A stretch of DNA of 35,910 nucleotides, taken from NCBI GenBank assembly GCA_018262095.1, contig JAGTRW010000042.1, forward strand, positions 1-35,910, read 5' to 3'. Origin of the DNA: Pseudomonadota bacterium. Its GTDB lineage: Bacteria > Pseudomonadota > Gammaproteobacteria > Burkholderiales > Rhodocyclaceae. Every line of letters begins with the position of its first letter. Within the stretch, counting starts at the first letter, position 1. Position numbers and translations under genes: made by a program. Shown here piece by piece: positions 23,443-31,372 of the stretch. The notes beneath the pieces were generated by a model. The model was not told the DNA's origin. It made no database searches and saw nothing but the letters and a program-made list of their open reading frames with translations.

Positions 23443-24720
23443 ATGACCATCATCATCTTTCTTTTTTCATTGCTTGGTGCGATGGCGCTAGGTATGCCGA
23501 TCGCCTTCTCGCTGCTGGTTTGCGGCGCGGCAATGATGTTGTTTCAGGGTAATTTTGATGCGACGATTCTTTCGCAAAAGATCGTTGAAGGTACCGACAG
23601 CTTCCCTCTTTTGGCCATTCCGTTCTTTTTGCTGTCTGGCGAACTGATGAACGCGGGGGGGATTTCTAAGCGCATTGTCGACTTTGCTCTGGCCTGGGTA
23701 GGGCATATTCGCGGAGGTCTGGGGCTGGTTGCGATCATGGCTTCCGTGATCATGGCTGCGATGTCCGGGGCGGCGGCTGCTGATGCGGCTGCGCTTGGGG
23801 CGTTGCTCATTCCTATGATGCGAGGTGCTGGATACGATGTACGCACTGCCGGTGGTCTACTTTCTGCCGGTAGCGTCATCGCTCCGGTCATCCCACCATC
23901 CATTGGTTTGATAGTGTTTGGAGTTATTGCCAATGTATCCATCGGCAAGCTGTTCATGGCGGGTATCTTCCCCGGCATCCTGATGGGAGCGTCACTGGTT
24001 ATTGCCTGGATCTGGGTTGTTCGCAAACAGAAAATTCAGGAACTTCCTCCGATGCCGATTGCACAGCGTTTGCGTGTGACGGCCCAGGGAACCTGGGCGC
24101 TGTTCATGCCGCTGGGAATTATCGGCGGCTTGAAGCTCGGCGTGGTGACGCCGACTGAAGCCGGCGTCTTTGCTTGCGTCTATGCGTTCTTTGTCGGCAA
24201 ATTCGTATATGGCGAACTGAAATGGAGTGCAATCTATCCCATCTTGGTCGCTTCAGCAAAGACAACGGCGGTCGTCGTTTTCCTGATCGCTACGGCGCTG
24301 GTTTCAGGATGGTTAATAGCCGTCTCTGAAGTGCCTCATGAAGTAAGCAAGTTATTGGCTCCGTTTATCGATAGTCCCATTCTGCTGATGTTCATCATGA
24401 TGGCGTTGGTGGTCGTGGTGGGAACGGCATTGGATTTTGCCCCGACAGTCTTGATCCTGACTCCGGTCCTGATGCCCGTTGTCAAACAAGCCGGTATTGA
24501 CCCCGTGTATTTCGGGGTGCTGTTCATCATGAATAATGCGATCGGGCTGATTACTCCCCCCGTCGGAATTGTGCTCAACGTGATTTGCGGCGTGGCCAAA
24601 ATCACGATGGACGATTTGATGAAAGGGCTGTGGCCGTTCCTGTTCGCAGAGATAGCGGCACTGTTTCTGATGGTGTTGTTCCCTTCGCTGGTTCTTGTGC
24701 CTCTTAAGTGGTTGATTTAA
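23443..24720 (+). CDS. dctM: TRAP transporter large membrane subunit (DctM)
   Basis: The transport subunit of the TRAP system, 425 residues, predicted to have about a dozen hydrophobic segments and to use a sodium gradient. Typical sequences: LGMPIAFSLLVCGAAMML, the FPLLAIPFFLLSGELMNAGGISKRIVDFA stretch, AAMSGAAAADAAALGALLIPMM (the substrate/ion region), APVIPPSIGLIVFG, and near the end LTPVLMPVVKQAGIDPVYFGV and NNAIGLITPPVGIVLNV. A length of 425 fits the un-fused DctM class. The start is two bases after the dctQ stop with AGGTAA upstream, so the pair is translationally coupled. Confidence 0.95.
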   Translation: MTIIIFLFSLLGAMALGMPIAFSLLVCGAAMMLFQGNFDATILSQKIVEGTDSFPLLAIPFFLLSGELMNAGGISKRIVDFALAWVGHIRGGLGLVAIMASVIMAAMSGAAAADAAALGALLIPMMRGAGYDVRTAGGLLSAGSVIAPVIPPSIGLIVFGVIANVSIGKLFMAGIFPGILMGASLVIAWIWVVRKQKIQELPPMPIAQRLRVTAQGTWALFMPLGIIGGLKLGVVTPTEAGVFACVYAFFVGKFVYGELKWSAIYPILVASAKTTAVVVFLIATALVSGWLIAVSEVPHEVSKLLAPFIDSPILLMFIMMALVVVVGTALDFAPTVLILTPVLMPVVKQAGIDPVYFGVLFIMNNAIGLITPPVGIVLNVICGVAKITMDDLMKGLWPFLFAEIAALFLMVLFPSLVLVPLKWLI

Positions 24721-24792
24721 TTCGTAATTTTATTGTAATTAAACCGGTCGGGACGGGTTCCCGGATTCCAATGATCTTGAAGGAGTGAGGAT

Positions 24793-25836
24793 ATGCAACA
24801 TCCAACCAAATCCATTAAAGTTAGCGCGCTTTGCACAACTGTCTTGGCCACTTCATTTGCTTTTTCAGTTGGTGTAGCCGTGGCGGCTCCAACTGGTTTT
24901 CAGGAACGTACGCTTCGTGTCGCCAATGGCGTGAGCGAAGATCATCCGAATGGCGATGGCGAAAAAAAGATGTCGCAATGTGCTGCTGAGAAATCTGGTG
25001 GCAAGATGAAGATTCAGTTGTTCTGGAACGGGATGTTGGGCAACGAACTTGCGACCATTCAACAGGTACGTACCGGTTCTCTGGAAATGGTTCTTGCTTC
25101 CCCTGCGCCGATTACCGGTATCGTTCCCGAGCTGGGAGTGTTTGATCTGCCTTTTCTTTTTGACAACAGTACCGAAGCCCGCCGTATTCTCGATGGCAAG
25201 ATCGGTGACTGGTTCAACGCCAAGATGATGAATTCTGGCCTGGTCAATCTGGCATGGATGGAAAGTGGCTTCCGTCATACCACGAACTCCAAGCGCCCGA
25301 TCACGAAATGGGAAGATTTCCAGGGCATCAAGATGCGGGTGATGCAGAGCCCTATCTATCTGGATACGTTCAAGGAAATGGGTGCCAACGCCGTTCCGAT
25401 GGCTTTCTCGGAGGTCTATTCAGCGCTTGAAATGAAGGCGGTGGATGGTCAGGAAAACCCTGTGAATAACATCGAGAATATGAAGTTCTATGAAGTGCAG
25501 AAATACTTGTCTTTCACCAAGCATTCCTATACGCCAACGCTGGTCATGGTGTCCAAGAAGATTTGGGACACCATGTCTCCGGAAGAGCAGAAAACGCTGA
25601 AAGATTGTGCAGTCGAAGGGCGTGATGTACAGCGCAAGGCCAATACCGCAGCGGAGACCAAGAGCGTCGAAATGATGAAGTCGAAGGGGATCGTTGTTAA
25701 TGATGTTTCCTCGGCAGAGTTGGCTCGCATTCGTGATAAAACCAAGCCGATCAGCGATGCTTATGCAAGCAAACTGAATCAGGAAGCGGTCTCAATGGTG
25801 TTCGGCGAGCTCAAGTTGATCCGAAGCGGTAAGTAA
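24793..25836 (+). CDS. dctP: TRAP transporter solute-binding protein (DctP family)
   Basis: Periplasmic binding protein of 347 residues. Signal peptide about residues 1-32 (hydrophobic TTVLATSFAFSVGVAVAA, cut near AVA-AP). Mature pattern: RTLRVANGVSEDHPNGDGEKKM, GGKMKIQLFWNGMLGNELATIQQVRTGSLEMVL, FDLPFLFDNSTEARRIL, the arginine region FQGIKMRVMQSPIYLDTF and MAFSEVYSALEMKAVDGQENPVNNI. AAGGAG lies 8-10 bases before the ATG. Its order after dctQ and dctM is the reverse of the common dctP-Q-M order. Clearly different in sequence from the orphan binding protein at 19067, so a different ligand is expected. The 72-bp gap before it has a short GC hairpin. Confidence 0.93.
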   Translation: MQHPTKSIKVSALCTTVLATSFAFSVGVAVAAPTGFQERTLRVANGVSEDHPNGDGEKKMSQCAAEKSGGKMKIQLFWNGMLGNELATIQQVRTGSLEMVLASPAPITGIVPELGVFDLPFLFDNSTEARRILDGKIGDWFNAKMMNSGLVNLAWMESGFRHTTNSKRPITKWEDFQGIKMRVMQSPIYLDTFKEMGANAVPMAFSEVYSALEMKAVDGQENPVNNIENMKFYEVQKYLSFTKHSYTPTLVMVSKKIWDTMSPEEQKTLKDCAVEGRDVQRKANTAAETKSVEMMKSKGIVVNDVSSAELARIRDKTKPISDAYASKLNQEAVSMVFGELKLIRSGK

Positions 25837-25843
25837 GAATGAT

Positions 25844-25880
25844 GGAGGCATCGTCTTTTCTCCGAAGAGGTGATGCCTCC
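25844..25880 (+). terminator. Hairpin after dctP
   Basis: GGAGGCATC (25844-25852) pairs perfectly with GATGCCTCC (25872-25880), and an inner CTTTTC/GAAGAG stem extends it around a three-base loop. TATTAAC follows instead of a T-run, so it may be a leaky terminator or a stabilising structure between the transporter and the dehydrogenase gene. Confidence 0.5.
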
Positions 25881-25919
25881 TATTAACAAAGTACGACAGC
25901 GATGATAAAAGAGATCGAC

Positions 25920-26879
25920 ATGACCAGAAAGATGAAAGTTCTCGTGACCGCCACCAACTATTCGACGTTGTGCGCGGAGGCTAAGAAACTGCTGGAAAGC
26001 AACAATTGCGAGGTTATCGAAAATCCGTTCGGCCGGCCCATGACCTTTGATGAACTCAAAGGCTATGTACCCAATGCTGATGCAGTGGTGGTTGGCGTAG
26101 ATACTTGGGATGAGTCGGTGTTCCGGATTGCGCCTAATCTGAAAGTGCTTTCCAGATTTGGTGTCGGGGTGGATAACATTGATATCGAAAAAGCGCGCGA
26201 ATTTGGCATCAAGGTTACAAATGCTGCGGGGAGGAATGCCAATGCGGTTGCTGAGTTGACGATTGGTCTGGTTTTGTCTGCCATGCGTGGTATCCATACG
26301 CTTCACCAAAGCACGCAGCAAGGGCGATGGGATCGCTTCGTGGGCGATGAGTTGATTGGCAGGAAGGTCGGTTTGCTCGGGTTTGGATGCATCGCGCAGA
26401 AAGTGGCCAGAAAGCTTTCGGGGTTTGATGTCGATATCATCGCCTTTGACAAATACCCCAATCTTAAAGCCGCTCAAGAACTCGACGTCAGTATGGTGAC
26501 GTGGGAAGAAGTGTTGGAGCAATCCGATGTGGTTTGCATGCTATTGCCAAGCCTTAAGGAAACCCGTCATTTTATGAACGAAAAAACTTTTGCGTTGATG
26601 AAGGACAAGGCGTACTTCATTAATACGGCGCGTGGCGCGCTGGTCGATGAAAAAGCGCTATATGCCAGCTTGCAGAGCGGAAAACTGAGTGCGGCGGCGA
26701 TCGATGTTTATGAGAGCGAACCCACTTCTGCCGAAAATCCGTTGTTCAAACTTGCTAACATCGTGACAACGCCGCACACTGCAGCCGAAACTTACGAGAC
26801 CTACCACGAGATCGGCCTGTTTACAGCGCAAGCCATCCTCGATGTGTTTTCTGGGAAAACGCCAAATAACCTTCTGTGA
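25920..26879 (+). CDS. D-isomer-specific 2-hydroxyacid dehydrogenase (phosphoglycerate dehydrogenase-like), NAD type
   Basis: A 319-residue 2-hydroxyacid dehydrogenase. Catalytic Arg238 (NTARGALVDE), Glu267 (YESEP) and His286 (TPHTAAE). The nucleotide motif is GFGCIA (154-159) with Ala in place of the third Gly. Asp177 (IIAFDKYP) at the end of the second strand indicates NAD, in contrast to the dehydrogenase at 14644. No ACT domain. I chose ATG 25920 because GAGA lies four to seven bases upstream; an ATG at 25902 would add six residues. Its position behind a TRAP operon suggests it oxidises or reduces the imported 2-hydroxy/2-oxo acid. Codon use is AT-richer than in the left half of the window. 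Confidence 0.88.
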   Translation: MTRKMKVLVTATNYSTLCAEAKKLLESNNCEVIENPFGRPMTFDELKGYVPNADAVVVGVDTWDESVFRIAPNLKVLSRFGVGVDNIDIEKAREFGIKVTNAAGRNANAVAELTIGLVLSAMRGIHTLHQSTQQGRWDRFVGDELIGRKVGLLGFGCIAQKVARKLSGFDVDIIAFDKYPNLKAAQELDVSMVTWEEVLEQSDVVCMLLPSLKETRHFMNEKTFALMKDKAYFINTARGALVDEKALYASLQSGKLSAAAIDVYESEPTSAENPLFKLANIVTTPHTAAETYETYHEIGLFTAQAILDVFSGKTPNNLL

Positions 26880-27238
26880 TTACAGGGATTCCACCTCGCG
26901 GGAAAGCCTTATGTAGATGTCTTCTGATGCCACACGTTTTTTCATGGTGGCTTGAGGCAATGGCTGCAGTCTTATATCTGGCTTGTCGCAGGTGGTGAAG
27001 CCTGTCTGTTTGCCGGGGGTTACTGATTGTTCAGTACGTGTTTTATCATTAGCCTGTTGTGTAGTAGTGGCTGACGCGGCAGCGATATGGCGCGCGATCA
27101 GAAGATGCTCGGTCAAGTTTGGTGGGGTGATTTCCTGAACGACGCGCTTTCCCTGGAGGGGCTGGTTAGGCAACTCTGATGCGAGCGTGTTCGGCGAGTG
27201 GTCTAGAATAGTCCGCCCAACCTCTTGAGGAGCGAATC
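26880..27238. other. Gene-poor AT-richer stretch between the TRAP block and yghZ
   Basis: About 360 bp with no convincing gene. A leftward open frame covers 26880-27278, but it has no ribosome-binding site, its start would lie inside yghZ, and its composition is not protein-like, so I do not call it. The right end holds a possible -10 element TAGAAT (27204-27209) for yghZ with no clear -35. Confidence 0.5.
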
Positions 27239-28273
27239 GTGACGACTTACCAGCCCGCCGCCACCCGTTATGACTCAATGCCGTATCGCCGCGTCGGGCG
27301 CAGCGGTTTGCAACTGCCTGCGCTGTCGCTCGGCCTGTGGCACAACTTCGGCATCGACGATGATCAGGCGGTCGCCCGCAGCCTGCTGCTGCGCGCTTTC
27401 GACCTTGGCATCACGCACTTCGATCTGGCCAACAACTACGGTCCGCCGCCGGGCGCTGCCGAGTCCTTGCTCGGCAATATCCTGGCGAGCGATCTGGCCG
27501 CCTATCGCGACGAGCTGATCATCTCGACCAAGGCGGGCTACCGGCAGTGGCCCGGCCCTTACGGCATCGATGGCTCGCGCAAGAGCCTGCTGGCCAATCT
27601 CGACCAGAGCCTCAAGCGCCTGCAGATCGACTACGTCGATATTTTCTATTCGCACCGCTACGATCCGCACACGCCGCTCGAAGAAACGATGGGTGCGCTG
27701 GCCTCTGCCGTCGAGCAAGGCAAGGCGCTGTACGTCGGCATCTCGTCGTATTCGGCGAAGAAGACGCGCGAGGCGGCGCAACTGCTCAAGGCCATGGGCG
27801 TGCCGTGCGTCATTCATCAGCCCTCGTATTCGATGCTCAATCGCTGGGTCGAGGACGATCTTCTCGATACGCTCAAGGACCAGGGGATCGGCTGCATCGT
27901 TTTTTCGCCGCTGGCGCAGGGCCTGCTGAGCGGGAAATACTGCGGCGGGGTGCCGGCCGACTCGCGCAAGGCCAAGGGCGCAGCGTCGTTTCGCGACAAC
28001 TACGTGACCGAATCGAATCTCGAAAAAATCAGGCAGTTGGCGGCGATCGCCGAGCGCCGCGGCCAGTCGCTGGCGCAGATGGCGCTGGCCTGGGTGCTGC
28101 GCGATCCGCAAGTGAGCTCGGCGCTGATCGGCGCGAGCAAGATCAGCCAGCTCGAGGAAAACGTCGCGGCGCTCGCCAACTTGAACTTCTCTTCCGAAGA
28201 ACTCGCCGAAATCGACCTCTGGGCCAAGGACGCCGACCTCAACATCTGGGCTGAGTCGAGCACCGCCGGCTGA
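27239..28273 (+). CDS. yghZ: Aldo/keto reductase, L-glyceraldehyde 3-phosphate reductase type
   Basis: NADPH-dependent aldo/keto reductase (AKR14-like) of 344 residues, matching E. coli YghZ by eye over nearly its whole length: PYRRVGRSGLQLPALSLGLWHNFG, FDLGITHFDLANNYGPPPG, RDELIISTKAGYRQWPGPYG, LDQSLKRLQIDYVDIFYSHR, GKALYVGISSYSAKKT, PLAQGLLSGKY, and SALIGASKISQLEENV. Catalytic tetrad Asp62, Tyr67, Lys98, His139. It detoxifies methylglyoxal and reduces L-glyceraldehyde 3-phosphate in E. coli. Start is GTG at 27239 with GAGGAG six bases upstream. GC returns to the high level of the left half, marking the right end of the lower-GC block. Confidence 0.93.
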   Translation: MTTYQPAATRYDSMPYRRVGRSGLQLPALSLGLWHNFGIDDDQAVARSLLLRAFDLGITHFDLANNYGPPPGAAESLLGNILASDLAAYRDELIISTKAGYRQWPGPYGIDGSRKSLLANLDQSLKRLQIDYVDIFYSHRYDPHTPLEETMGALASAVEQGKALYVGISSYSAKKTREAAQLLKAMGVPCVIHQPSYSMLNRWVEDDLLDTLKDQGIGCIVFSPLAQGLLSGKYCGGVPADSRKAKGAASFRDNYVTESNLEKIRQLAAIAERRGQSLAQMALAWVLRDPQVSSALIGASKISQLEENVAALANLNFSSEELAEIDLWAKDADLNIWAESSTAG

Positions 28274-28322
28274 TTCTTGCTCTTGTCGCGAGCTGCGGAG
28301 ATCCGGTACCCGGGGGCAAGAG

Positions 28323-28431
28323 CCGTCATTCCCGCGCAAGCGGGAATCCAGATGCCTCCCTCCCAAAAGGGCATGCTCTCGCGCTCTTGAGAACGAACTG
28401 GATTCCCGCCTGCCCCCGCGGGAATGACGAT
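28323..28431. repeat. Dispersed inverted repeat of the GTCATTCCCGC type
   Basis: Left arm 28325-28351 begins GTCATTCCCGCGCAAGCGGG and ends AATCCAG; right arm 28399-28429 runs CTGGATTCCCGCC ... GCGGGAATGAC, its near-perfect complement with a few extra bases. Each arm has its own small CCCGC/GCGGG hairpin. This is a repeat family known from many beta- and gammaproteobacterial genomes. It lies between yghZ and yegD and could act as a bidirectional terminator in RNA. No target-site duplication was identified. Confidence 0.8.
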
Positions 28432-28498
28432 AAACCCATGGCTGGACATCATCGGCCGCATCGAGTAGCATCGCGCCCCCTTGATTATCTAGCCCTCC

Positions 28499-29764
28499 AT
28501 GTCCCAAGCTTTTTCTGCGCGCGCCTGCGGCATCGATTTCGGAACTTCAAACTCGACCGTCGGCCATTGCCGGTCCGGGCAGGCGACGCTGATGCGGCTC
28601 GAAGACGGCAAAGTCACGCTGCCGTCGGTCGTCTTCTTCAACGCCGAGGACGACAGCACGCGCTTTGGTCGTGCAGGTCTCGCCGAGTATCTGGCGGGTT
28701 ACGAGGGCCGTCTGATGCGCTCGCTCAAGAGCCTGCTGGGCAGCAGCCTGATCGACGGCAAGACCGAGGTTCACGGCCGCTCGCTGCGCTTTCGCGACCT
28801 GCTCGCACAGTTCATCGGCGACCTCAAGCGGCGCGCCGACGAGCACGGCGGCCGCGTCTTCGAGCAGGTGGTGATCGGTCGGCCGGTCTATTTCGTCGAC
28901 GACGACTCGGCTGCCGACCGGACCGCCGAAGCGACGCTGGCCGAGATCGCGCACGCGGTCGGTTTTGCGGAAGTGAGCTTTCAATACGAGCCGATCGCCG
29001 CAGCGTTCCACTACGAAACGACGATCGACCGCGAGGAGCTGGTGCTGGTCGCCGACATCGGCGGCGGCACCTCGGACTTCTCGCTCGTTCGCCTTTCGCC
29101 GCTGCGCGCCAAAATGACCGACCGCCAGAGCGACGTGCTGGCGAGCGGCGGCGTGCATATCGGCGGCACCGATTTCGACCGCCAGCTCAGCCTCGCTTGC
29201 GTCATGCCCAGCCTGGGTTACCGCAGCCTGTCGACTGCCGGGCGCGAGATGCCGTCGAGCATCTTCTTCAACCTCGCGACCTGGCACAGCATCAACCTGG
29301 CCTACACACGCCAGGTGCTGGCCGAGCAGAAGCAGCTGGCGCTCGATTCGAGCGAACCGCGCAAAGCGGCGCGTCTGCTCGCGTTGATCGAGCAGCGTGC
29401 CGGCCACTGGCTGGCCAGCGAAGTGGAACAGGCGAAAATCGCGCTATCCGATCAGCCCGCCACGCAGCTGGTGCTCGACCGCCTGACCGACAGTTTTTGC
29501 GTGCCGATTGCGCGCGGCCAATTCGATGAGGCCACCGCGGCGCTGGTCGGCAAGGTCGAAGCGACGGTCGGCGCGCTGCTGCGCGATGCCGGGCTCGCCG
29601 CGGCGAACATCGACACGGTGTTCTTTACCGGCGGTTCGAGCGGAATCTCTCGCCTGCGCCAGCGCATCGCCGCCTTGTTGCCGCAGGCGCGAGTCGTCGA
29701 AGGCGACCTCTTCGGCAGCATCGGCGCCGGCCTCGCGGTCGAAGCGGCAAGGCGCTACGGCTAG
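28499..29764 (+). CDS. yegD: Hsp70-family protein, YegD type
   Basis: A 421-residue actin-fold ATPase related to DnaK but lacking the substrate-binding and lid domains. Phosphate-1 motif GIDFGTSNSTVG (11-22), RSLKSLLGS, VVIGRPVYF, FQYEPIAAAFHYE, phosphate-2 motif VADIGGGTSDFSLV, SGGVHIGGTDFDRQLS, and the adenosine motif VFFTGGSSGISRLRQRIAALLP. These fit YegD, a putative chaperone of unknown client. Start at 28499 has no strong ribosome-binding site but the N-terminus fits the family. It follows the inverted repeat by about 70 bp, so it has its own promoter. Confidence 0.92.
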   Translation: MSQAFSARACGIDFGTSNSTVGHCRSGQATLMRLEDGKVTLPSVVFFNAEDDSTRFGRAGLAEYLAGYEGRLMRSLKSLLGSSLIDGKTEVHGRSLRFRDLLAQFIGDLKRRADEHGGRVFEQVVIGRPVYFVDDDSAADRTAEATLAEIAHAVGFAEVSFQYEPIAAAFHYETTIDREELVLVADIGGGTSDFSLVRLSPLRAKMTDRQSDVLASGGVHIGGTDFDRQLSLACVMPSLGYRSLSTAGREMPSSIFFNLATWHSINLAYTRQVLAEQKQLALDSSEPRKAARLLALIEQRAGHWLASEVEQAKIALSDQPATQLVLDRLTDSFCVPIARGQFDEATAALVGKVEATVGALLRDAGLAAANIDTVFFTGGSSGISRLRQRIAALLPQARVVEGDLFGSIGAGLAVEAARRYG

Positions 29765-29931
29765 CGCGGCGGCGAGCGACCCTGAACTCCCGGCCGGCCT
29801 CTTCAAAAAGCGGAGATTCAAAGGGCTTGCGTCATCCTCGAACGAGTCATTCCTGCGGCATTGGTCGGTGACATCAAGTCAAGGATTCCGGGGGCGTGGA
29901 AATGATGGCCCCGGAAATGTTCAGCGCGTCC

Positions 29932-31092
29932 CTAATCTCTGTTTCGTCTTGCCTTGGCCTTTACGACGGAGTTGACGAGCTGCCCAAACGCTCGATCCTT
30001 CTTGCGCTTCTCAAGATAAGACATGTCGTGAAACTCGGATTCCTTCTTGAGCTTGAGGTAGTTCTGAAAATGCGCCGCATCAAGCTCGTCTTGCTCTATT
30101 GCTTTCTGAACCGCACACCCGGGCTCGTTGCCGTGCGTGCAATTGGCGAAGCGGCAGTTCATCGAATGCTGCTCTATATCGGCAAAACTAGCATCTATTG
30201 CCTGGCCGACGCCAAGCATTCCGAGCTCGCGCATTCCCGGCGTGTCGACCAACAAGGGGCCGTCTTCAAGCGCAATGAGCTGGCGCCGAGTGGTCGTATG
30301 GCGGCCTTCTCCGCTGTCGCTTACTGCTCCCGTCGCCAATGGAGGCATCCCCGGATTGCCGACCAGGTGGTTGATCAACGTGGTCTTGCCAACGCCGGAC
30401 GAGCCGAGCAAGCAGTAAATCTTTCCCGGCAGCATGAGTTCGCGGAGCTGATCGAACCCCGACCCGGTCAGGTTGCTGAGCGTGAATATCGGGTCTCTGA
30501 TGCCGGCGCGGCGGATCTGGTCGATCAGTTGCTCCAGCCCCTCCGGACTGATCAGGTCGGTCTTGGTCAGAAGGATGACCGGCTCGATACGCCCACCGCT
30601 CACCATCACCAGATAACGCTCAAGCCTTGGCAGATTGAAATCATAGTGGCACGACAGAACAATGAAGGCCGCGTCGATGTTGGCGGCAATCATTTGGAAC
30701 TCGATATTTTTCCCGGGGCTTTTCCGTCTCAGGAAAGACTTCCTCGGCAGGATGCGGTGGATGGTCGCATGGGTTGCGTCATCGTGATACTGCACAGCGA
30801 CCCAATCACCGACGCACGGCAAATCGCTTGGCGACGCGCTGGCGAAGGCCAAGCTGCCGCTTAGCGTGGCGGCTATCTCGCCGGTCTCATTGCTGACGAG
30901 ATATCGGTCGCGATCGACGGTACTCACTCGGACGATCGAATCGCCGTGGCTGCCAGGCCCATCGGTCGATACGTCGCTTTCTGGGATGGCGCGCGCAGAC
31001 GTCGTCGGCCCCGAAACCTCGCGCTTGGGCGCGATGTGGTCGCCTTCGCAGAAGGGGTTAAAAACCTGTTGTTGGTGTTTGGAAATAGACAT
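29932..31092 (-). CDS. rsgA: Ribosome small subunit-dependent GTPase A
   Basis: Circularly permuted GTPase of late 30S subunit maturation, 386 residues. OB-fold about 50-125 (VGDWVAVQ, HRILPRKSFLRRKSPGK), then G4 TKTD (176-179) before G1 GSSGVGKTT (230-238) and G3 DTPG (283-286), the order unique to this family. The Zn knuckle is Cys313, Cys318, His320, Cys326 (NCRFANCTHGNEPGC). The first 50 or so residues are an unconserved extension, making it longer than most 300-350 residue RsgA proteins. No clear Shine-Dalgarno at 31092; a later start is possible. It may be a second copy rather than the genome's main RsgA. Confidence 0.92.
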   Translation of the reverse strand: MSISKHQQQVFNPFCEGDHIAPKREVSGPTTSARAIPESDVSTDGPGSHGDSIVRVSTVDRDRYLVSNETGEIAATLSGSLAFASASPSDLPCVGDWVAVQYHDDATHATIHRILPRKSFLRRKSPGKNIEFQMIAANIDAAFIVLSCHYDFNLPRLERYLVMVSGGRIEPVILLTKTDLISPEGLEQLIDQIRRAGIRDPIFTLSNLTGSGFDQLRELMLPGKIYCLLGSSGVGKTTLINHLVGNPGMPPLATGAVSDSGEGRHTTTRRQLIALEDGPLLVDTPGMRELGMLGVGQAIDASFADIEQHSMNCRFANCTHGNEPGCAVQKAIEQDELDAAHFQNYLKLKKESEFHDMSYLEKRKKDRAFGQLVNSVVKAKARRNRD

Positions 31093-31372
31093 GTTGGAAA
31101 TCCGTATGCAGTAATCTGAACGTACAAAAACAGCAAGCCCCGGAAGGTGCTCGCCAAGTTGTTGTGCTCATCGATAACCGAAACACCTTGCTAACGCAGG
31201 GTCGGGGTTATCGGATTACGGCAATCTCCAACATTCAAACCTCTAAGCCGAGAGAGGGAAACAGCGAATTACGCGGACCGAGAGTCTATCCACCCTGGCG
31301 GCTGAAATCAAGATTCCTGGCGACAGGGCTCGCGCCGGCAGGCAGGAGGCCATGAATCGTCGCGACTGACCG

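Noticed and set aside
24721-24792. GC-rich hairpin CGGGA-CGGGT-TCCCG between dctM and dctP.
   Set aside because: Only five base pairs and no T-run; too weak for a terminator call.
26880-27278. Leftward 132-codon frame after the second dehydrogenase.
   Set aside because: Its start lies inside yghZ, it has no ribosome-binding site and low-complexity composition; no motif recognised.
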